Shown piece by piece: positions 1 to 8,775 of a DNA stretch of 64,000 nucleotides. Source of the DNA: Vicinamibacterales bacterium. GTDB taxonomy: Bacteria; Acidobacteriota; Vicinamibacteria; Vicinamibacterales; UBA8438. Every line of letters begins with the position of its first letter. Within the stretch, counting starts at the first letter, position 1. Under the pieces are notes generated by a model. That model made no database searches and was not told the origin of the DNA. It saw nothing but the letters and a program-made list of their open reading frames with translations. Where the stretch lies: positions 1 through 64,000 of the forward strand of contig CATQHX010000077.1 in the NCBI GenBank assembly GCA_958296065.1, given 5' to 3'. The translations under genes were made by a program, and so were the position numbers.

Positions 1-2
1 CG

Positions 3-200
3 GGGACGCTGATCGCCACCCGCCGGACCCCGGTCGAGAATCCCGCGCTCGCGGCCGGAGCGGACTCGGCGTTCATCGTTCGCCTGCTCGCCGCCGGCGT
101 CAACCGGTATCGGATCAGCTTTCTCTTCGACGGTGCGACCATTCCGCACGTCGATCGCCGTCCGGCCGAACAACCGCCGCTCACGGGAGACTCGTCATGA
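3..200 (+). CDS. C-terminal fragment of an unidentified protein (cut by window start)
   Basis: An open frame enters from the left edge and ends in TGA at 198-200, overlapping the ATG of the next gene (ATGA), so the two genes are probably translationally coupled. The visible 65 residues include a hydrophobic, beta-like stretch (AFIVRLLAAGVNRYRISF) and a short charged tail. This resembles the last strands of a small beta-sandwich domain at the C-terminus of some bacterial envelope proteins, but I do not recognise the family. Codon use is GC-rich like the neighbours. The frame choice rests on the ATGA junction. Confidence 0.5.
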   Translation, partial: GTLIATRRTPVENPALAAGADSAFIVRLLAAGVNRYRISFLFDGATIPHVDRRPAEQPPLTGDSS

Positions 201-1261
201 CACACGCATGCGCCGGCTTCCGACCCGTTCCGGCTCTGTTCATCGCGCTCCTGGTGGCAGCGCCCGCCCAACCCGCCGCGCAGGACCCCGATCGGCCCGC
301 GTTCCGGTTCCGCACCGGCGTCGACCTGATCAACGTCAGCGCAACGGTCACCGACCGGCGGGGGCGGTTCGTGTCCGGCCTCGACAAGGACGACTTCCTC
401 GTCTACGAGGACGGCGTGCCGCAGACCCTCACCTACTTCAGTCGCGAGCGCGTGCCGGTGAGCCTCGGCATCGCGCTCGACACGAGCGGCAGCATGGAGG
501 GCGAGCGGATGGCGGCGGCGCGGAGCGCGCTCGACCGGTTTCTCTTCGACCTGCTCGGCCCGGACGACGAGTTCTTCCTCTATCGGTTCAACTACGCGCC
601 GCGCCTCGTGCACGACTGGACCAACGACCCCGACAGGGTGAGCCGCGCCCTGGGCGGTATCCGTCCCCGGGGAGGGACCGCGCTGTACGACGCGGTGGCC
701 GACGCCGTGGTGACGGCCGAGCAGGGCCGGCACCGCAAGAAGGCGGTGGTGGTGATCTCGGACGGCAACGACACCAACAGCGAGATCCGCGTCCGCGACC
801 TGCAGCGGTTGATTCGCGAGACCGAGGTCATGGTCTACGCGATCGGCATCGACGGCCCGGGACCGTCGCGCTACGGCGGCAGCCGCGCGCCGGCGCCGCG
901 ATCCCGCCCGCCGGTGCGCGTCCCCTTCCCGATTCCCGGGGGCGGCGGCGGGGGGCGTCTGCCGTTCCCGCCGAACACCCGCGTGCCCGGGGGCGGAGCG
1001 GTGTTTGGCGCCGGTGATCGCGTCAACGCGTCCGCGCTCCGCGACCTGACCGACGACAGCGGCGGCCGGACGGAGGTGATCCGGGACGCCGGCGACCTCG
1101 ATGCCGCCACCGCGGGAATCGCCGACGAGCTGAGCCGGCAGTACTTCCTGGCCTACCCCGCGCCGGGCCACGCCGACGGTCAGTGGCACGAAATCGAGGT
1201 CGAGCTGCGCGATCCGCGGCTTCGCGTCCGGGCGCGCCGGGGCTACATCGCCACACCATAG
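197..1261 (+). CDS. Secreted VWFA-related acidobacterial-type protein
   Basis: A protein of 354 residues with an N-terminal signal peptide (about residues 1-28), followed by a beta-rich region with the phrase typical of the acidobacterial VWFA-related family (VSATVTDRRGRFVSGL, then DFLVYEDG). A von Willebrand A fold begins near residue 88 and carries an intact MIDAS metal site, DTSGSM, at residues 95-100. The later aspartate is present in VVVISDGNDTNS. A low-complexity Pro/Gly/Arg-rich insertion lies around residues 230-270. Family members are exported and presumed to bind protein partners through a divalent metal; no enzyme activity is known. The start overlaps the upstream stop (ATGA). polA follows after 100 bases. 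Confidence 0.88.
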   Translation: MTHACAGFRPVPALFIALLVAAPAQPAAQDPDRPAFRFRTGVDLINVSATVTDRRGRFVSGLDKDDFLVYEDGVPQTLTYFSRERVPVSLGIALDTSGSMEGERMAAARSALDRFLFDLLGPDDEFFLYRFNYAPRLVHDWTNDPDRVSRALGGIRPRGGTALYDAVADAVVTAEQGRHRKKAVVVISDGNDTNSEIRVRDLQRLIRETEVMVYAIGIDGPGPSRYGGSRAPAPRSRPPVRVPFPIPGGGGGGRLPFPPNTRVPGGGAVFGAGDRVNASALRDLTDDSGGRTEVIRDAGDLDAATAGIADELSRQYFLAYPAPGHADGQWHEIEVELRDPRLRVRARRGYIATP

Positions 1262-1344
1262 GCGCAGCCGCTCCGGTCCGACCGTAGCGTCGAACGGCAA
1301 CCACCGGCGCTCGATGCGGGCGCCGCACGCTCGGAACCGGGTGG

Positions 1345-1350
1345 TACACT
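1345..1350 (+). promoter_or_regulatory. Putative -10 element (TACACT) before polA
   Basis: TACACT sits 11 bases before the chosen polA ATG at 1362. No convincing -35 box is visible. If used, the transcript would be nearly leaderless. The same arrangement recurs before several other genes in this window. Confidence 0.35.
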
Positions 1351-1361
1351 CCAACCCCTCG

Positions 1362-4037
1362 ATGGACGCCAGCAACACCGTCTTCCTCATCGACGGCAGC
1401 TCCCAGATGTACCGCGCGTTTCACGCGATACGCGGGCTGACCGCGCCGGACGGCAGGCCAACGAACGCGGTCTTCGGCTTCGTCAACATGTTGCGGAAGC
1501 TCATCGCGGACCACCGGCCGGCGCTCGTTGCCGCCGCCTTCGACGTCCGCGGGCCGACCTTCCGGAACGAGCTCGCGGCCGATTACAAGGCGAATCGGGC
1601 GCCGATGCCGCCCGACCTGCGCGAACAGGTGCCGCACGTGCACGAGGCGTGCGCCGCGCTCGGCGTGCCGGTGCTCACATGCGAGACGTTCGAGGCGGAC
1701 GACGTCATCGGCACCCTGGCCGTACGGGCGAGGGCGGCCGGATTCGAGGTTGCCATCGTCACCGGCGACAAGGACTTCTTCCAGCTCGTGGGCGACGGGG
1801 TGTCCGTCTACAACCCGCGCGACCCCGGCACCTGGTACGACGCGGACGGCGTGCGGGACAAGTTCGGGGTCGGGCCCGGGCAGGTAATCGACGTGCTGGC
1901 CCTGATGGGAGACGCGGTCGACAACGTGAAGGGCGTGCCGGGCATCGGCGAGAAGGGCGCCCGCGAGTTGATCGCGGCACACGGCACCCTGGATGCGTTG
2001 CTGGAGCACACGGCGCACGTCAAGAAGAAACGGCAACGGGCGGCGCTGGAGCAGCACGCGGACGAGGCGCGCGCGAGCCGCGAGCTGGTCACCATCCGCA
2101 CGGACGTACCGGTCGAGTTCGAGCCCGAGACGTTGCGCTACCGCGGGCCCTCACACGAGCGCTGCTTCGCGCTCTTCTCCGGGCTCGGTTTCCGGACCCT
2201 CGTCGCCGAGTACGCGCCGACGGCCACGACCGTCGCGAAGGACTACGGCGTGGTGGAGTCCGACGCCGACCTCGCCGGGGTCGTCGACGCGATCCGCCGC
2301 GCCGGACGGGTCGGCCTGGCGCTGGTGGCGGACGGTCCGGACGCGATGCGCGCCGACCTCGTGGGAATCGCCCTCTCGGTCGGTCCGCGTCACGCGCGCT
2401 ACGTGCCGCTCGGACACCGGACGCTCGGGGCGAACACCGGGCTCGCGCGCGACGCGGCGCTTGGCGCACTGGCCGGACCCCTGGCGGATGCCGGCGTGGC
2501 GAAGGTGGGACACGATCTCAAGCAGGCGGCGTTAGTGCTCGGCCGGCATGGAATACCCGTGGACGGCCTCGATATCGACACCCTGCTCGCCAGCTATCTC
2601 GTCGACGCCACCCGATCGGGTCACGACCTCGGCGACCTCGCCCTCGAACGGGTGGGCTACAAGGCGATCGCGTTCGAGGAGGTCGTCGGCAAGGGGGCGA
2701 AGGCGGTCAGTCCCGCGGACGTACCGATCGACGCGGTGGTCGAGTACGCAGGAGAACGGAGCGACCTCGCGCTGCAGGTGGCCGACCGGCTCTGCGCACA
2801 ACTCGCCAGCGACGGGCTGGAGCCGCTCTACCGTGACCTGGAGTTGCCGCTCCTGCCGGTGCTCGCGGACCTGGAACGCGCAGGGGTCCGCCTCGACGTC
2901 GATTCGCTGGCCGCGCAGTCGGCCGCGATGGACGCGCAGTTGTCGACGCTGCAGGCCGAGATTCACACCCTGGCCGGGGAGGCGTTCAACATCAACTCGC
3001 CGCGGCAGCTCTCGACCATCCTCTTCGAGAAGCTGCAGCTCCCGTCGCGCAAGCGCACCGGCAAGACGAAGGCGGCCTCCACGTCGGTGGACGTGCTCGA
3101 GGAGCTGGCCCTGGCGCACGACCTGCCGCGCAAGGTGCTGGAGTGGCGCAGTCTGGCGAAGCTCAAGGGAACCTACATCGACGCGCTACCGCAGCTCGTC
3201 AATCCCGAGACGGGACGCCTGCACACGTCGTTCAACCAGGCGGTGGCGGCAACCGGACGGCTGAGCAGCAGCGACCCGAACCTGCAGAACATCCCGATCC
3301 GGACCGCCGTCGGACGCGAGATCCGCGCGGCGTTCACCGCACCGCCGGGGTCGGTGCTGATCTCTGCCGACTACTCGCAGATCGAGCTGCGGGTGCTGGC
3401 CCACCTGTCGGACGACCCGAACCTGCGCGGCGCCTTCGAGCGGAGCGAGGACATCCACGACCAGACCGCGTTCAAGGTGTTCGGGGCCGACAGCGGACTC
3501 GATCCGCACGAGCTGCGGCGCAGGGCGAAGATCATCAACTACGCGCTGCTCTACGGCAAGACGGCCTTCACGCTGTCGAAGGACATCGGGGTCGCCCCCA
3601 AAGCCGCCCAAAGCTTCATCGACGCCTACTTCGAGGGCTTCCCCGCCGTCCGCGCCTATCTGGAGAAGACCCTCGAGACCGCCCGCGAGACCGGCGTCGT
3701 GACCACCATGTTCGACCGGCGGCGACGCGTGCCCGAGATTGCGAGCCGCAACGGCCAACTGCGCAGCGCGGCCGAGCGGGTGGCAGTCAACATGCCGATC
3801 CAGGGAAGCGCGGCCGACATCCTGAAGCGCGCGATGCTGGACGTGCACGCGGCCCTGCCGCCGGGCACGCGGATGATCCTGACCGTCCACGACGAGCTGC
3901 TCTTCGAGGCCCCGGAATCGCAGGCCCGGGAGGTCGCCGAGCTGGTCCGGACACGGATGGAGTCCGCCGTCGAGCTGGCCGTGCCGCTGACCGTCGACGT
4001 CGGGATCGGCCGGAACTGGAAAGAGGCGAAAGGCTGA
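1362..4037 (+). CDS. polA: DNA polymerase I
   Basis: Family A DNA polymerase of 891 residues, acting in gap filling, Okazaki fragment maturation and repair. The ATG at 1362 is preferred over one 48 bases upstream because the family begins with the phrase found here (VFLIDGSSQMYRAFHA). The N-terminal 5'-3' nuclease domain (about 1-290) has its acidic residues, including VTGDKDFFQLV. The central 3'-5' exonuclease fold is present but has lost its four metal-binding acids: by alignment to E. coli, D355, E357, D424 and D501 are A, V, A and R. The polymerase domain is intact: motif A DYSQIELR with Asp at 670, the O-helix with Arg/Lys at 719 and 723, and motif C VHDELLFE with Asp at 844. The O-helix position equivalent to E. 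coli F762 is Tyr727. Confidence 0.96.
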   Translation: MDASNTVFLIDGSSQMYRAFHAIRGLTAPDGRPTNAVFGFVNMLRKLIADHRPALVAAAFDVRGPTFRNELAADYKANRAPMPPDLREQVPHVHEACAALGVPVLTCETFEADDVIGTLAVRARAAGFEVAIVTGDKDFFQLVGDGVSVYNPRDPGTWYDADGVRDKFGVGPGQVIDVLALMGDAVDNVKGVPGIGEKGARELIAAHGTLDALLEHTAHVKKKRQRAALEQHADEARASRELVTIRTDVPVEFEPETLRYRGPSHERCFALFSGLGFRTLVAEYAPTATTVAKDYGVVESDADLAGVVDAIRRAGRVGLALVADGPDAMRADLVGIALSVGPRHARYVPLGHRTLGANTGLARDAALGALAGPLADAGVAKVGHDLKQAALVLGRHGIPVDGLDIDTLLASYLVDATRSGHDLGDLALERVGYKAIAFEEVVGKGAKAVSPADVPIDAVVEYAGERSDLALQVADRLCAQLASDGLEPLYRDLELPLLPVLADLERAGVRLDVDSLAAQSAAMDAQLSTLQAEIHTLAGEAFNINSPRQLSTILFEKLQLPSRKRTGKTKAASTSVDVLEELALAHDLPRKVLEWRSLAKLKGTYIDALPQLVNPETGRLHTSFNQAVAATGRLSSSDPNLQNIPIRTAVGREIRAAFTAPPGSVLISADYSQIELRVLAHLSDDPNLRGAFERSEDIHDQTAFKVFGADSGLDPHELRRRAKIINYALLYGKTAFTLSKDIGVAPKAAQSFIDAYFEGFPAVRAYLEKTLETARETGVVTTMFDRRRRVPEIASRNGQLRSAAERVAVNMPIQGSAADILKRAMLDVHAALPPGTRMILTVHDELLFEAPESQAREVAELVRTRMESAVELAVPLTVDVGIGRNWKEAKG

Positions 4038-4038
4038 A

Positions 4039-4054
4039 CTGCGCGCTGGCGCAG
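4039..4054. terminator. Short hairpin after polA
   Basis: CTGCGC and GCGCAG form a perfect 6-bp stem around a 4-base loop, starting two bases after the polA stop codon. There is no T tract, so it is only a weak candidate for a terminator between the convergent genes polA and the lipoprotein. Confidence 0.3.
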
Positions 4055-4160
4055 CGCCCGCGCCGGCCGGAACTGAGGCGCTCGCGCCGGTACAGCGTGC
4101 GGCGACGGTAGGAGAAAGGCCGGACTTCACCCCGAAGCCAGGCCGTCTCGAGCGCGGTAC

Positions 4161-4667
4161 CTACTGGCGTGTGAAGCTCAGGGTGCCCTCATCCACGACC
4201 GGCGGCTGGCACATGGCGTTGGTCGCCCAGGTCGCCTCCAGCATGGTCGCGTCAAATGACGAGACCGACACATCGATCGCGCACTCTGAGGTGTCCACGT
4301 ATTCCGCGAACGCCTCGATCTCGAGGAACCCGAACGAGAGCTCGGCCGTCATGTCCATGACCGTTCCCGAAACCGGCCCCTCCAGATCGAGCTCCGCCGG
4401 CGCACCGAAAGCAACGAGCGCCGCGGGCATCTGCATCGACCAGTCGCCCGTCACGTCGGTTCCTGTCTGCGTAAGCGTCGCCATCGCGTCGCCGGTAACG
4501 AACGCCCCTTCCGCCCTTCCCGACCACGTTCCCGTGAGCGTCACCGCCGGTGGCGGCGGCGGCTCCACGGGAGTAGGCTCGGTCGGGCCGTCGTCGCCGC
4601 CGCACGCAGCGGCCACCAACACGATGCAGAAAATGAAGAGAAAGCAGGTGCGGTTGCTCCGCGACAT
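4161..4667 (-). CDS. Small secreted lipoprotein of unknown function
   Basis: A protein of 168 residues starting at MSRSNRTCFLF. A hydrophobic N-terminus ends in a clear lipobox, LVAAAC, so it should be lipidated and anchored in the envelope. A proline/threonine linker (about residues 25-42) leads to a roughly 125-residue beta-rich domain starting TGTWSGRA, resembling small lipocalin-like lipoproteins, with two or three cysteines in its second half. It lies downstream of the DUF1552 gene on the same strand with a 69-base gap, so it may share that transcript. A longer frame to 4736 exists, but only the internal start places the lipobox correctly. Confidence 0.7.
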   Translation of the reverse strand: MSRSNRTCFLFIFCIVLVAAACGGDDGPTEPTPVEPPPPPAVTLTGTWSGRAEGAFVTGDAMATLTQTGTDVTGDWSMQMPAALVAFGAPAELDLEGPVSGTVMDMTAELSFGFLEIEAFAEYVDTSECAIDVSVSSFDATMLEATWATNAMCQPPVVDEGTLSFTRQ

Positions 4668-4736
4668 GAAATCGATCCTTTGCCTTTCTGCAAGCGCCCC
4701 GCCCTCCCCCCGGGACGCCGTGCGGAGTGGCGCCAC

Positions 4737-6095
4737 TCACAAAATGAGCGGCGCCGTGTTGAGCAGTCCCGTACTGTCGCCGAGCTTCTCGGCCGGCACG
4801 CCGGCCTTGTCGAGCACCGTCAACAGCAGGTTCGTATAGGGCGTGTCCGCCGCATAGGCACGGTGCCGTCCGCCGTGCAGCCGCCCGCCGCCGCCGCCCG
4901 CCACGAGGCACGGCAGATTGGTGTGCTCGTGGAGGTTTCCGTTCCCGATGCCCCCGCCGTAGACGATCATCGAGTGATCGAGCAGGTTGCCGTCGCCGTC
5001 CGGCGTCTCGCGCAGCTTGCCGAGCAGGTACGACAGCACCTGGACGTGATACGTGTCTATCTTCGCCTTCTTGGCGATGTATTCCGGATCGTTGCGGTGA
5101 TGCGACACGGTGTGGTGCTGATCCGGCACCCCGATCTGCGGGTAGGGCCGCGGGCTGGCCTCGCGCGCCATCATCAGCGTGAAGACCCGCGTGACGTCGG
5201 CCTGGAACGCCAGCACCTGGAGGTCGAACATCAGCCTGGCGTGGTCGTCGAACTCCTCGGGAATGTCGACCGGCCGCTCCGGCAGCTCGACGAACGCCTC
5301 GTCACCGCGCGACTCGGACCGCTGCACGCGCTGCTCGACGTCGCGCACCGCGTCGAGATACTCGTCCAGCTTGTTCCGGTCGCTCGGTCCGAGCGTCCCG
5401 CCGAGGCGCGCTACTTCCGCGGTCACCGAGTCGAGAATGCTCCCGGTCTGCCGCATCATCGCCTGCCGCTCGGCGGCGGTGCCCCCCTCGCCGAACAGCC
5501 GCTCGAAGACGATGCGCGGATGCCCCTCCATGTCGAGCGGGGTCGTCTCGTTGCGCCACGAGATGGTGTTCGAGTAGAAGCAGTCGCCGGTGTCGCAGGC
5601 GATGGCGGTCGGCTGCTCCAGGGCCAGCTCCAGCGACGGCAGCGGCGTCTGCTTGCCGAACTCGCGCGCCGCGATCTGGTCGGCAGTGACGCCGAGCTTG
5701 ATCTCGGTCGGCCCCTGGCGCCCGCGCCGCTCCCAGGCATGGACGCCGCTCAGCCACGCGGCGGTCGCCCGAGGATGGTCGCCGTTCCCGTCGCCGAACG
5801 AGTCGGCCTGCCGGTGGGCGAGCCCGCTCAGGACCAGCAACTGGTCGCGGAACGGCTCGAGAGGGCTCAGAATCCTCGAGAACTCGAACCCGCTTCCGGT
5901 CTGGGCGGGCACCCACTGCTCCTGGATGACGCCGTTCGGGATGTAGATGAAGCCGAGCCGCCGGGCCGGGGCCGTCGCGGCCCGCGCCGCGGTGGACGCG
6001 GCCGGCACCATGGCGTCGAGGAACGGCAGCGCCAGCGTGGCGCCGACGCCGCGCAGGAACGTCCGCCGGGGCAGTGCTTTCTGCGTGATGATCAT
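4737..6095 (-). CDS. Tat-exported DUF1552 protein (cassette A)
   Basis: A 452-residue member of the DUF1552 family, common in Planctomycetes, Verrucomicrobia and Acidobacteria and of unknown function. Start chosen at the ATG whose A overlaps the stop of the upstream DUF1592 gene (ATGA), giving MIITQKALPRRTFLRG: a twin-arginine motif at residues 10-11 followed by a hydrophobic stretch, so export by Tat in folded form is expected. Family landmarks include FIYIPNGVIQEQW, a central block ending LMFDLQVLAFQADVTRV, and a Gly-rich C-terminal stretch before the final leucines. The fold is often compared with the DUF1501/alkaline phosphatase-like group, but I see no confirmed catalytic site. Three paralogues occur in this window. 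Confidence 0.9.
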   Translation of the reverse strand: MIITQKALPRRTFLRGVGATLALPFLDAMVPAASTAARAATAPARRLGFIYIPNGVIQEQWVPAQTGSGFEFSRILSPLEPFRDQLLVLSGLAHRQADSFGDGNGDHPRATAAWLSGVHAWERRGRQGPTEIKLGVTADQIAAREFGKQTPLPSLELALEQPTAIACDTGDCFYSNTISWRNETTPLDMEGHPRIVFERLFGEGGTAAERQAMMRQTGSILDSVTAEVARLGGTLGPSDRNKLDEYLDAVRDVEQRVQRSESRGDEAFVELPERPVDIPEEFDDHARLMFDLQVLAFQADVTRVFTLMMAREASPRPYPQIGVPDQHHTVSHHRNDPEYIAKKAKIDTYHVQVLSYLLGKLRETPDGDGNLLDHSMIVYGGGIGNGNLHEHTNLPCLVAGGGGGRLHGGRHRAYAADTPYTNLLLTVLDKAGVPAEKLGDSTGLLNTAPLIL

Positions 6096-8551
6096 GATTG
6101 CGACATCCTCATCTGAAACGGCGTGCTCCGAACGATGCCCAGGACGATGGACGAAAAGCGATAGTCGTTCCGCTCCGCGTCGCGCACGATGGCGCGCACG
6201 GCGGGCATGTCGTACGACTCGACGTTGCGGCCGAGCGCATAGGTCAGCAGCTTCTCGGTGACGGTGGCGACGAACCGTTCCGGCTCGCGCAGCAGCGCCG
6301 CCCGCATGCCTTCCGGGCCCTCGAAGGACGTGCCGTCGGGCAGGACGCCGGACGCGTCGATGGCGTCGTTCGATTCGCCTCGGGCGCGCCAGCGGCCCAC
6401 CGCGTCGAAGTTCTCCAGGGCGAAGCCGAGCGGATCCATCTGGGCGTGGCAGCTTGCGCAAGCCGGGTTCGCGCGATGCCGCTCCATCGCCGCGCGCATC
6501 GACAGCGCCGCACCGTCGTCGGTCCTCTCGGCCAGGGCCGGAATGTCGGGCGGCGGAGGCGGCGGGGGCGACGCCAGCAGGTTCTCCAGGATCCACTTGC
6601 CGCGCAGCACGGGCGACGTGCGCGTGGCGTACGACGTCAGGGTCAAGATGCCGCCCTGCCCCAGCAACCCGCGCCGTGCGGTGCCGTCCAGCGATACGCG
6701 CCGGTAGTGGCTGCCGTAGACGTGGGGAATCCCGTAGTGCTTCGCGAGACGCTCGTTGATGAACGTGTAGTCGGCGGTCAGCAGATCGCTGACGCTGCGG
6801 TCCTCGCGCAGCACGCTGTCGATGAAGAGCTCGGTTTCGCGCTGGAATCCCTGCCGCAGGTTCTCGTCGAAGCCGGGGAAGAAGCCGGGGTCAGGCTCCT
6901 TCGCCTCCACGTCCCGCAGATAGAGCCACTGCTCGGCGAAGTTGTCGACGAGGGCGCGCGAGCGGCGGTCGGCGAGCATCCGTTGCACCTGCGCCTCGAG
7001 CACCGCCGGGTCACCGAGCGTGCCGTCGAGGGCGCGGCCGAGGAGCTCGTCATCGGGGATGCTGCTCCAGAGGAAGAACGACAGGCGCGAGGCCAGCTCC
7101 AGGTCGCCGACACGGTACGGCGCGCCGGGATCGACGCCCTCCGGATCGCGCTCGATGCGGTAGAGGAACTCGGGGCTGACGAGCAACCGCTCCAGGGCTC
7201 GTTGAATGCCGCGGTCGAAGCCTCCCTGGGCGCGGCCCTCCTCGTAGAACGGCAGGAGCAGGTCGAGGTCGGCGCCGGTCGCCGGACGGCGATACGCGCG
7301 GCGGGCCAGGGTCGACAGAATCTCGCGTGCGCAAGGCTCGGCCGCCGCGATACTGCTGTCCGGCCGGCAGGTGAAGATGCGCTCCCGGCTCGGGGTGTCG
7401 CCGGCCCCGTCGACCCCGTAGGGACCGCTGAGGGTCACCGTCGCGATGGCCGGCTCGCGCCGCTGTCCGCGCCGGGAGGCCCGCACGAGGCTTTCATGCG
7501 GCGCGCCGGTCTTCTGCAGGAACGCCACCGCAATCTCGCGCGGACCGGCTCCGAGCGGAACCCGAACGTCCACGGCCGGCTCGGCCTCGAACGCGAACAC
7601 GCCGCTCGCTCCCCGCACCAGCGGCCGGCCGCCAATGCTGAACAGGCCGACCCGGCCGCCGTCGACGGTCACCTCGACCTGGTGCTCCTCCCGCGCGGCC
7701 TGGGCGAACTCGATGGTCAGGACGTACTCGCCGTCAGCCGGCAGATGGCTGCGAATCAACGTCCCGCCACGCGTGCCGAGCGGCAGGCCTTCCAGGTGGC
7801 GGTCCTGAATGAGATCGCGGTCGAGCTGGTAGCGATCGACGATCGGCGGCATGCTCGTGTCCCCGACGGCCAGGCGGCTGATCTTGCGCGCCGCGGCGAG
7901 GTACCGCTCCAGCGTCGACGGCGAGACGAACAGCAGCTCGGCGAGGTTGTCGAAGCCGCTGGTGACGTTGTCCGCCGGCAGCAGGGTCGAGACGTCGAAC
8001 TCCTTCGGGAGATGGTCGAGCGCCAGCAGGTCGCGCACCGCGTTCTGGTACTCGGTGCGGCTGAGGCGATGCAGCGCGGGGCGGCGCCCCGGGTTCGGCG
8101 CGGCGGCCGCGGCGCGGTCCAGCTCGGTCTCCAGCCAGCCGACGACCTCGCCGTAGGTGGCTTCGTCCGGGCGGGGCCGCCCGACCGGCGGCATCGTCCG
8201 CGCCTCGAGCTTTCGGATGACGCGCTCCCACGCATCCGAATCGCCTGCCACGTGGTTCACGTCGAGCGCGTCGAGCGCTATCCCGGCAGTGCGCAACTGC
8301 GAGACCAGCATCGACGGCGCGGTCCCGCGGCCCTTGACGATGCGCTCGTTGTGACACGTCACGCAGTAGCGATCGAGCGTCGCCTCCACGGACGCGGCGG
8401 TCGCCTCGCCGCCCGCGCCGGCGGGCGCGGACGCCGCAGGCGATGCCGCGGCGAGCAGGAGAAAGCCGCTCGTCACCACGAAAGCGGCGGCTCCGTACCC
8501 ACGCGGACCCGGCTCCTCGCACCGCGTCGAAACTACGTCACCTCTGGGCAT
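6092..8551 (-). CDS. Secreted cytochrome c-like DUF1587/1595/1592/1588/1585 protein (cassette A)
   Basis: An 819-residue multidomain protein. A signal sequence is followed by a first haem c motif, CVTCH, at residues 63-67, then the DUF1587 region (MPPVGRPRPDEATY, later RTEYQNAVRDLLAL), a beta-rich carbohydrate-binding-like stretch (about 250-380), DUF1595, DUF1592 (ELASRLSFFLWSSIPDDE), DUF1588 and DUF1585. A second CxxCH, CASCH, lies in the DUF1588 part just before MDPLGFALENFDA. Two covalent haems are therefore expected in the periplasm or on the cell surface. The stop overlaps the DUF1552 start. Function is unknown; the constant pairing with DUF1552 suggests one complex. Confidence 0.9.
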   Translation of the reverse strand: MPRGDVVSTRCEEPGPRGYGAAAFVVTSGFLLLAAASPAASAPAGAGGEATAASVEATLDRYCVTCHNERIVKGRGTAPSMLVSQLRTAGIALDALDVNHVAGDSDAWERVIRKLEARTMPPVGRPRPDEATYGEVVGWLETELDRAAAAAPNPGRRPALHRLSRTEYQNAVRDLLALDHLPKEFDVSTLLPADNVTSGFDNLAELLFVSPSTLERYLAAARKISRLAVGDTSMPPIVDRYQLDRDLIQDRHLEGLPLGTRGGTLIRSHLPADGEYVLTIEFAQAAREEHQVEVTVDGGRVGLFSIGGRPLVRGASGVFAFEAEPAVDVRVPLGAGPREIAVAFLQKTGAPHESLVRASRRGQRREPAIATVTLSGPYGVDGAGDTPSRERIFTCRPDSSIAAAEPCAREILSTLARRAYRRPATGADLDLLLPFYEEGRAQGGFDRGIQRALERLLVSPEFLYRIERDPEGVDPGAPYRVGDLELASRLSFFLWSSIPDDELLGRALDGTLGDPAVLEAQVQRMLADRRSRALVDNFAEQWLYLRDVEAKEPDPGFFPGFDENLRQGFQRETELFIDSVLREDRSVSDLLTADYTFINERLAKHYGIPHVYGSHYRRVSLDGTARRGLLGQGGILTLTSYATRTSPVLRGKWILENLLASPPPPPPPDIPALAERTDDGAALSMRAAMERHRANPACASCHAQMDPLGFALENFDAVGRWRARGESNDAIDASGVLPDGTSFEGPEGMRAALLREPERFVATVTEKLLTYALGRNVESYDMPAVRAIVRDAERNDYRFSSIVLGIVRSTPFQMRMSQS

Positions 8552-8696
8552 CTTCTTCTACTTCCAGGGCTTCCACGGCGGTCGGAACGCCCGTTGCCGA
8601 TCGGCGGGCGGCCAGGGAGCCGTGCGCGGGCGCGCATCCAACTACCCCTCCCGCTTCCCGTCGGTACCCCGCCCTTTGTACGCTTCTCGCCGGGTG

Positions 8697-8725
8697 TTGT
8701 CAACGCAGACGCCACGCGATAGCAT
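8697..8725 (+). promoter_or_regulatory. Putative sigma-70 promoter of the cassette A ankyrin gene
   Basis: TTGTCA at 8697-8702 and TAGCAT at 8720-8725 are separated by exactly 17 bases, close to the housekeeping consensus. The expected start of transcription near 8732 leaves a leader of about 44 bases before the ATG at 8776. It lies in the 224-base divergent space between the DUF1592 gene and the ankyrin gene. Confidence 0.6.
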
Positions 8726-8775
8726 CCGCAATTGCTCCTGTCCGGTCCTCGAACATGCTTGGAAAGGGACGTCTC

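Noticed and set aside
1023..2057. 344-residue minus-strand frame opposite polA
   Set aside because: Arg/Val/His-rich antisense shadow of polA with no recognisable domain; such frames are common in GC-rich DNA.
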